Assembly: GCF_018128285.1 (NCBI RefSeq)
Contig: NZ_CP072380.1
Coordinates: 1,798,001-1,862,000 of the forward strand
Reading direction: 5' to 3'
Source: Atopobium sp. oral taxon 416
GTDB taxonomy: Bacteria > Actinomycetota > Coriobacteriia > Coriobacteriales > Atopobiaceae
Length of the DNA: 64,000 nucleotides
Shown: positions 58,993 to 64,000 of the stretch, piece by piece
Position numbering within the stretch: position 1 is the first letter of the stretch
How the letters are laid out: each line of letters starts with the position of its first letter
Translations under genes and position numbers: made by a program
Notes under the pieces: generated by a model
Told to the model about the DNA's origin: nothing
Database searches by the model: none
What the model saw: only the letters and a program-made list of their open reading frames with translations

Positions 58993-60087
58993 ATGTTTCG
59001 CAGCGAAAGACGAAATGAAATCATGTCTCTTATTCGCCGCGATGGGCGTGTGACGGTGACTTCTTTAGCCAGACAGTACGGAATAAGTGAGGATAGTATC
59101 CGCAAAGATCTGCAGGAACTTGCACGCCAGGGTTTCTGTAAGCGTGTGTACGGGGGTGCTGTATTACCTGATGGAGAGGAACCAGAATCAGACATCCAAG
59201 ACGATTCTTATAGCAATGTGCAAATAAACTCGCAAGGGGCTGCATATGCAACTGTTCCCCGCGAAATACCCCATACCCCAAGTTTGCATGATCGTATATC
59301 TCAGTTACGTCATGCAAGATCCGTATACCCAGTCAATGTCAGCCAGAACAACACTGCTAGTCCAAGATCTGATACACAATCCAAAGAGAGTTTGGAAAGT
59401 TGTGCAAATACAGTCCCAACAAGTGAATCCTCTCAGGTGCCATCAGCATCCCAACAGTATTTTTCTGCACAATCAGCGTTTTCACAAACGCCGTCATTTG
59501 ATTCAGCTTCAGAGCAAGCCTTAGCAGAACCAGGCAAAGAAGATCTCGGGCGTATGGCAGTTGCCAGGCGAGCATACTATGAAATCAATGACGGGGATAC
59601 CGTCTTTCTGGATATCTCACGTACGAACATCTATATTGCGCAGCTTATTGCCGCAGGCAACAAACGGGTTATTGTTACCTCAAATATGCTCGATGTATTA
59701 CGTATCTTGTCAAATTTACCTCATGTCACCGCATTGGGCACTGGTGGGTTTTTGAACTCAGAACTTAATGGATTTGTAGGCTCAGCAACCATAAGTCTTA
59801 TAGAGCCGCTTCTCTTCTCCAAAGCTTTTATTGGTGCCAGCGGCATAAACCTTAAACAAAATGCGGTGACTTCAAACGACATTGATTCCGGTGCTACAAA
59901 GGAGCACATCATTCAAAAAGCATCATATAAATTCTTACTTGCTGATGCTGAAAAGTTCAACTATTCAAGTGCCTATCGGTTCGCTTCGATCAATGACTTC
60001 TCTGCCGTCATCACGGATTCAACGGACCCTCACGTATTTGCCAGGCTGCGGAGATTAGCAGTACCTGTACTTAGGGCTGGATCATAA
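58993..60087 (+). CDS. DeoR-family regulator with long polar insertion
   Basis: 364 residues, against about 250 for the family. Residues 1-58 are the DeoR helix-turn-helix (NEIMSLIRRDGRVTVTSLAR, SEDSIRKDLQELARQGFCKR and VYGGAV). Residues about 62-180 are a polar stretch rich in Ser, Gln and Asn with no fold I recognise. The sensor domain follows (RRAYYEINDGDTVFLDISRT, GGFLNSELNGFVGS, KAFIGASGIN, LLADAEKF), with the family's sugar-phosphate pocket. Divergent from the PTS operon, which it most likely represses in the absence of a phosphorylated sugar. AAGGAGG lies upstream of the ATG. Confidence 0.9.
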   Translation: MFRSERRNEIMSLIRRDGRVTVTSLARQYGISEDSIRKDLQELARQGFCKRVYGGAVLPDGEEPESDIQDDSYSNVQINSQGAAYATVPREIPHTPSLHDRISQLRHARSVYPVNVSQNNTASPRSDTQSKESLESCANTVPTSESSQVPSASQQYFSAQSAFSQTPSFDSASEQALAEPGKEDLGRMAVARRAYYEINDGDTVFLDISRTNIYIAQLIAAGNKRVIVTSNMLDVLRILSNLPHVTALGTGGFLNSELNGFVGSATISLIEPLLFSKAFIGASGINLKQNAVTSNDIDSGATKEHIIQKASYKFLLADAEKFNYSSAYRFASINDFSAVITDSTDPHVFARLRRLAVPVLRAGS

Positions 60088-60323
60088 GAGAAACCATGGT
60101 GCTTTTCTTACTCTCTGTTAGACCACGATTGACCTGAGAAGGACCCAATGTTGTCCGAGCCTTTACCTACAATGTATGTCGCCAAACAAAGACATCGAGA
60201 AACGGGAGGACCCGGAAGGACTCAATAATACTGCAGCGGATCGAGAAGATGGGCATCGCGGAAAAGCGTGAGCTCCTAAAGAGGCTGAAGGCCCCCACCA
60301 CTAAGAAGATGGCTCGATCTTTG
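60088..60323. other. Gap with an unidentified transposase-like scrap
   Basis: Between the regulator and the IS5 relic one frame reads LQRIEKMGIAEKRELLKRLK (about 60230-60295), charged and helical. It may be the tail of a lost transposase, but I cannot name the family. Confidence 0.3.
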
Positions 60324-61554
60324 CTAGGGAAACGATGATTAATTCGCCTCGATGAGGTCACTGGGGCTGCACGCTGTATGCCACCGGCTCAAAATGTCTC
60401 GAACCACACAGTGCCCATACCCACATAGATGCCTATCTGCCTGCGGATATGTTATAATTACAGCAACGTATTCCAGCATATCCAAAAGGAAGATATGGGC
60501 AGACAGATGAGCTTTTAGGACCTTAAATCCTAAGGTCTAAGGAGAAAGACCAGGCGGAAGGCACTCCTGGAGCGGATGGATACAATCGTTGTGTGGGACA
60601 GCTGGATTGCACTAGTAGATACCAGCTACCACAGACAGGCTCTTGTCAGGCATGTGCGCGCTGTAAAGACGAAGCATAAGGATGTATCCTGCTTTAGGTA
60701 ATGTTTGCTCTCTTAAGACGAGGAAACCTAAGGATGCTATCCTGGATTGCCACTCCTGGTAGCACTTCTGTGCACGTAGACCTCATGTCTGAGCAGGTGC
60801 CAGATGCTACGACACTTGCGAAGAGGTGCCATAGCCTCGAGCGGCAGGGACTCGGTAAAGCTATGCTTCACGACCTGAATTCGGAGCTCGAGAAGGCAGG
60901 GATCACGGCGCGGGGCGGCTCCATTGTGGATGCGACCTTCACCTGGGCTCTTAAGCTTAACGAAGAACAAAGACCTTGCACGCGACCCTTAAAGCGCACC
61001 AGTCCAAGAAAGGGAAGGAGTGGCGTATCTGATACAAGGCGCATAGCGGCGTGGATGCCGCAGGTGGCCTTGTGCATGGTGTGGAGACGATTGCCTAGAA
61101 TGTATCCGACATATCCTGTGGCACACACACTCGTAAGGGAAGATGATAGGTTCTGCTGCGCAGACTTTAGGCTATATAGGTATAGCGAAGCGCCCTTAAG
61201 GACGCACACACCTCTCATCTATGCGCTAAAGCGTTGCTAAGGAAGCCTTCGACCATAGAAGGCCTTGCCTGTGCACTCTTGTCCGAAAAGGGCATCGAGT
61301 CCAGGAAGGCATGCGTTCGCTCAAAGGCAGAGCATCCCTTCCTTATCGTGAAGCGGCGCTTCGATCCCCTTAAGGAAGCGCTACCGGGGATAGAGAAGAT
61401 GCCTGCACACTCGAGTCTCTCTCGCCCTTGCAAACCTTACCCATGTGCATCTTTTGCCGGCAGGCTGCACCTCCCGGCTCCCAGAGTCGCTTGATCCGTC
61501 TTGGAGCCTTTTGCCGGATTGCGGTGCATGGGGCATTAATCATCGTTTCCCTAG
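60324..61554 (+). mobile_element. IS5-family relic, copy 2
   Basis: Bounded by 20-bp inverted repeats CTAGGGAAACGATGATTAAT (60324-60343) and its exact complement (61535-61554); 1231 bases. The transposase is read in pieces: RRKALLERMDTIVVWDSW near 60555, MFALLRRGNLRMLSWIATPG from 60701, DATTLAKRCHSLERQGLG, ARGGSIVDATF, then after a frameshift YKAHSGVDAAGGLVHGVET, and finally KAEHPFLIVKRRFDPLKE near 61325. This is the IS5 order. Several stops and shifts make it inactive, although the ends are perfect. Confidence 0.85.
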
Positions 61555-61556
61555 AC

Positions 61557-62815
61557 TGTTAGACTGTACTTTATGATACTTAAGCGCTACCGCTTGCACA
61601 GACACATACAGCACAAGCTGTAGCTGAGACAGGAAAGCTTGCTGTATCCGGTTGTCCTGTCAAGACCAGCACACCAAACACAGGCAAAGGGTTTGCACAG
61701 CACAGAGGTGTCACACAGACACTGAAAGCTGATTTTCTGGTTGTGTCGAAAAAAGTGGTGTATAAGAGGGAAGCTACGAGAAGACCATCGCCGGTCCTAG
61801 AATGTCGGTTGCATCGATGACGACACAAGGGAACGACGATGGTCAGCTCAAACAGTATACAGCGTGGGGACCCGCAGCTGAAGGAGGTCCTGCTCGGTTT
61901 CTTAGACAGCGCCTCGAGCCTGTGTAACATGATGAACACCACCATGGCTGCCATACTCAACGAGATCATGTCCATCCAGGCAAACGAGGCGTGCGGGGCC
62001 GAGAGCGGCACTCGCTGCGGCTATCGCGACCGCGGTCGGGACGCTCCCGCTGATGGTGCCCAAGCGACGCTGCGGCTCGTACTTCCCGACCGACCTCTTT
62101 AAGCGCTGCATCGCGCACTGAGTGCGCGCTGGCCGAGATGTATATCACCGCCACCTTCACGCGCAAGGTCGAGAGGGTGGACTCCCTGTCCAAGGACCAG
62201 CTCTTGCGCCTGCGCGCGGTGGTAGAGGATAAGGTGGACGCGTTGCTGGCGAGGGGGTGCTCGCCGCTCCGCTTCGCTTAGCTGTTCCTTAACGCCACCT
62301 ACGTGAGCTGGCGCGTGGGAGGGAGGCCTTCATCGTGGCGATCGGCGTCGGCGACGACGATCAGCGCCACTTCGTGGGGTTCACGTGTGTGAATTCAGAA
62401 AGCTACGCCTCCTGGCGCGGGTTCCTGCAGGACCTCGAGCAGCGCGGAGTGATCATGAAGCTGGCGATTTACAAGTACGAGAGAGCGGCATAAAGTTACG
62501 CCAACGCAGGAGGCTGCCGATATCGAGACTGGCGCAGCCCTACTCTTACACCACAAAACTCGACACAATCGATTTTCTCTTCTGTCTACCTTATTACCCG
62601 TGACAAAAAGCGAGCGTTGAAAGACACCTATGGCCCTATCTAAGAGTACCTCCCAAAGCATACAAGCTTTCCTGATATCACCTTATCTGAAGTCAGATAG
62701 CTCTATACGAATGCTATCAACCTAAGACCACACCAGATGCCTCGCTAACAAGACACCCTGGGAAGTCTTTCGCTCTCAGACATTGCAGTTGATAGGAGAA
62801 TTCAAGAAATAATAG
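61557..62815 (+). pseudogene. IS30-family relic, second subtype, copy C (split)
   Basis: Matches the 3' half of copy A (21605-22000): CAGACACATACAGCACAAGC near 61597, and after the insert GACATTGCAGTTGATAGGAG near 62785. The N-terminal half is missing. It is cut at 61738 by an IS256-type relic and resumes at 62571. The last codons of the old transposase (CLANKTPWEVF-like) can still be read near 62740. Confidence 0.7.
61739..62570 (+). mobile_element. IS256-family (mutator-type) relic with inverted repeats
   Basis: Ends match over about 30 bases: left GGTTGTGTCGAAAAAAGTGG, right (complement) GATTGTGTCGAGTTTTGTGG. Both sides carry the 8-bp target duplication GATTTTCT (61731-61738 and 62571-62578). 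Inside, MVSSNSIQRGDPQLKEVLLG opens a frame at 61840; then a block AEMYITATFTRKVERVDSLS and LNATYVSWRV (usual LDATYxKxR) near 62130-62310 and FLQDLEQRGVIMKL near 62430 are seen in changing frames. At 832 bases it has lost most of the C-terminal half. Confidence 0.8.
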
Positions 62816-62881
62816 AAATCATTGCAGCTTTGGCATACGGTAAAGGTAGGAATTCGATTTACCGACATTGGAGCATACGCT

Positions 62882-63601
62882 ATGGATCTCCCTGAGCAGA
62901 CCTTAATCAGTAACTACAAGAGTGTGCAGCGACGCATCGCAAATGCCTGTGAAAAGGCCCACCGTGACCCGAACGAGGTGCAGCTGCTAGCGGTCAGCAA
63001 GACTCACCCAATTGACGATATCCAAGCCCTCATGAAACAAGGGCAGCGCTCCTTCGGCGAAAACTATGTCCAGGAGATCAACAAGAAGTATGAGTCCTTA
63101 GGCGACACAGTCGACTGGCAGATGATTGGCCACCTGCAACGCAACAAGGTGAGGTATCTGATCGACAAAGTGAGCATTATCCACTCGGTCGACACTGTAA
63201 GATTGGCACAGCAAATTGATAAGGAAGCGGCGAAGCACGACACAGCAGTGGACGTGCTGATGGAGATCAACATCGCGCAGGAGGAGTCCAAGTGGGGCTT
63301 CTCAGAGGCTGAGGCGATCGACGCCGCACAGGAAATCGCTCAGTTCCCCCATGTACATCTGAAGGGAATCATGACCTCAGCACCAATTACCGAAGACCCT
63401 GAGGCCAACCGTCCCTACTTCAAGGGCATGAAACAGCTCGCCCAACGCATCGATGCGGCGCATATCCCAGGCGTCGAAATGAATGCGCTATCGATGGGGA
63501 TGACGAAAGACTTTGAAGTCGCGGTCGAGGAAGGTGCCACAATCGTTCGTATCGGTACCGCAATCTTCGGTGCACGGCACTATGCCAATAAAGACAAGTA
63601 A
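62882..63601 (+). CDS. YggS/PROSC-family PLP-binding protein
   Basis: 239 residues from the ATG at 62882 (GGAG eight bases upstream). Pyridoxal-phosphate homeostasis protein: the PLP lysine is in LLAVSKTHP near residue 36, GENYVQEINKKYESL near 60 and WQMIGHLQRNKV follow, then the phosphate-binding MGMTKDFEVAVEEGATIVRIG near 205-225. It has no known catalytic activity and keeps PLP levels in balance. Often next to cell-division genes in Gram-positives, but not here. Confidence 0.94.
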   Translation: MDLPEQTLISNYKSVQRRIANACEKAHRDPNEVQLLAVSKTHPIDDIQALMKQGQRSFGENYVQEINKKYESLGDTVDWQMIGHLQRNKVRYLIDKVSIIHSVDTVRLAQQIDKEAAKHDTAVDVLMEINIAQEESKWGFSEAEAIDAAQEIAQFPHVHLKGIMTSAPITEDPEANRPYFKGMKQLAQRIDAAHIPGVEMNALSMGMTKDFEVAVEEGATIVRIGTAIFGARHYANKDK

Positions 63602-63637
63602 GCATAAGCAGTCGTTCAATATACGGCATCAAAGGAA

Positions 63638-64000
63638 CTAGGGGCGCGCCTTCTTTAGATGAGCACGCTCTCTGTTTACCGCAACAAAGAAGGCATACTG
63701 CTGCATGATACCCGCCGTGTCCCCATAGGAAGGAAACGGATTGACACCCCCATAGTAGTTCTTGATTATCTTTCCGATCCAAGTGTCGACCGGGCACAGC
63801 GCCGTCCTACCATAGGCAAAGAGTGCCACACAGCTCGCCACCTTGATGCCCACACCCTGAATTGTCTCCAACTGCTCAATCATCTCATCGTCGGGAACCT
63901 GTGCAAGTCCTTGGAGATCAATCTGTCCTGAGCACACCTTCTCAACCGCGTCACGCACATAGGGTGCCCGATAGCCCAACTTTGCTGCGCGCAGGTCTTC
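63638..64000 (-). CDS. HhH-GPD DNA glycosylase (OGG1-like), C-terminal part
   Basis: The 5' end lies beyond the right edge. 120 residues are visible. The helix-hairpin-helix and catalytic site read QLETIQGVGIKVASCVALFA (with the lysine nucleophile in the IKVA segment) and PVDTWIGKII (catalytic Asp), an order typical of 8-oxoguanine DNA glycosylase type 1. LGYRAPYVRDAVEKV also fits that group. Probably removes oxidised guanine from DNA. Converges with the PLP-protein gene, 36 bases apart. Confidence 0.85.
   Translation of the reverse strand, partial: EDLRAAKLGYRAPYVRDAVEKVCSGQIDLQGLAQVPDDEMIEQLETIQGVGIKVASCVALFAYGRTALCPVDTWIGKIIKNYYGGVNPFPSYGDTAGIMQQYAFFVAVNRERAHLKKARP

Overview
The window looks like a chromosomal stretch of a Gram-positive actinobacterium, most probably of class Coriobacteriia (an Olsenella/Atopobium-like organism). 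Reasons: GC-rich codon use in the housekeeping genes, a rod-shape cluster mreB-mreC-mreD-PBP2-RodA next to an rplU-rpmA-obgE-proB-nadD-yqeK-rsfS cluster, zinc-ribbon and TPR single-pass membrane proteins, and a fermentative set of transport genes. The taxonomic call is inference.

Layout. 1-2400: minus-strand ribosome/secretion operon (rpsP, KH protein, rimM, trmD, lepB running off the left edge) with a promoter near 2320. 2530-5390: a graveyard of decayed insertion sequences (three IS30-type pieces and an IS21 istB relic) that ends on the last 75 codons of a lost sensor kinase, directly followed by dinB. 6655-20900: a long minus-strand housekeeping block (rsfS, yqeK, nadD, proB, obgE, rpmA, rplU, a DUF697-like protein, rodA, PBP2, mreD, mreC, mreB, a TPR membrane protein, a cyclophilin). 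20990-22010: decayed IS30. 22019-28200: zinc-ribbon membrane protein, aconitase, P-type ATPase, then tRNA-Arg(CCG).

28569-38766: a plus-strand aromatic amino acid operon: a DAHP-synthase-like protein whose active-site motifs are lost, tyrA, aroB, aroA, aroC, pheA, an aroE-aroK fusion, then an IS30 copy, then a protein that joins a PTS EIIB domain to a type II 3-dehydroquinate dehydratase. Together they give every step from DAHP to chorismate, prephenate, phenylpyruvate and the tyrosine branch, but no convincing DAHP synthase. The EIIB-AroQ fusion is the most unusual thing in the window; it suggests a physical link between sugar-uptake (PTS) status and the shikimate pathway.

38763-49709: a folate enzyme, trpS, ornithine carbamoyltransferase, an IS30 relic, a three-gene ABC importer of the AfuA/FbpABC type, an IS1595 relic and an rRNA uracil methyltransferase. 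50118-53037: an IS5-family relic interrupted by a nearly intact IS110-family element (one nonsense codon, with a candidate bridge-RNA hairpin upstream). 53172-58673: a minus-strand catabolic operon with an ascorbate-type PTS (EIIA, EIIC, EIIB), a transaldolase-like aldolase and a two-subunit transketolase, controlled probably by a divergent DeoR-type regulator (58993) that carries a long low-complexity insert. 60324-62815: a second IS5 relic and an IS30 relic split by an IS256-type relic with an 8-bp target duplication. The window ends with a YggS-type PLP protein and a partial 8-oxoguanine-glycosylase-like gene.
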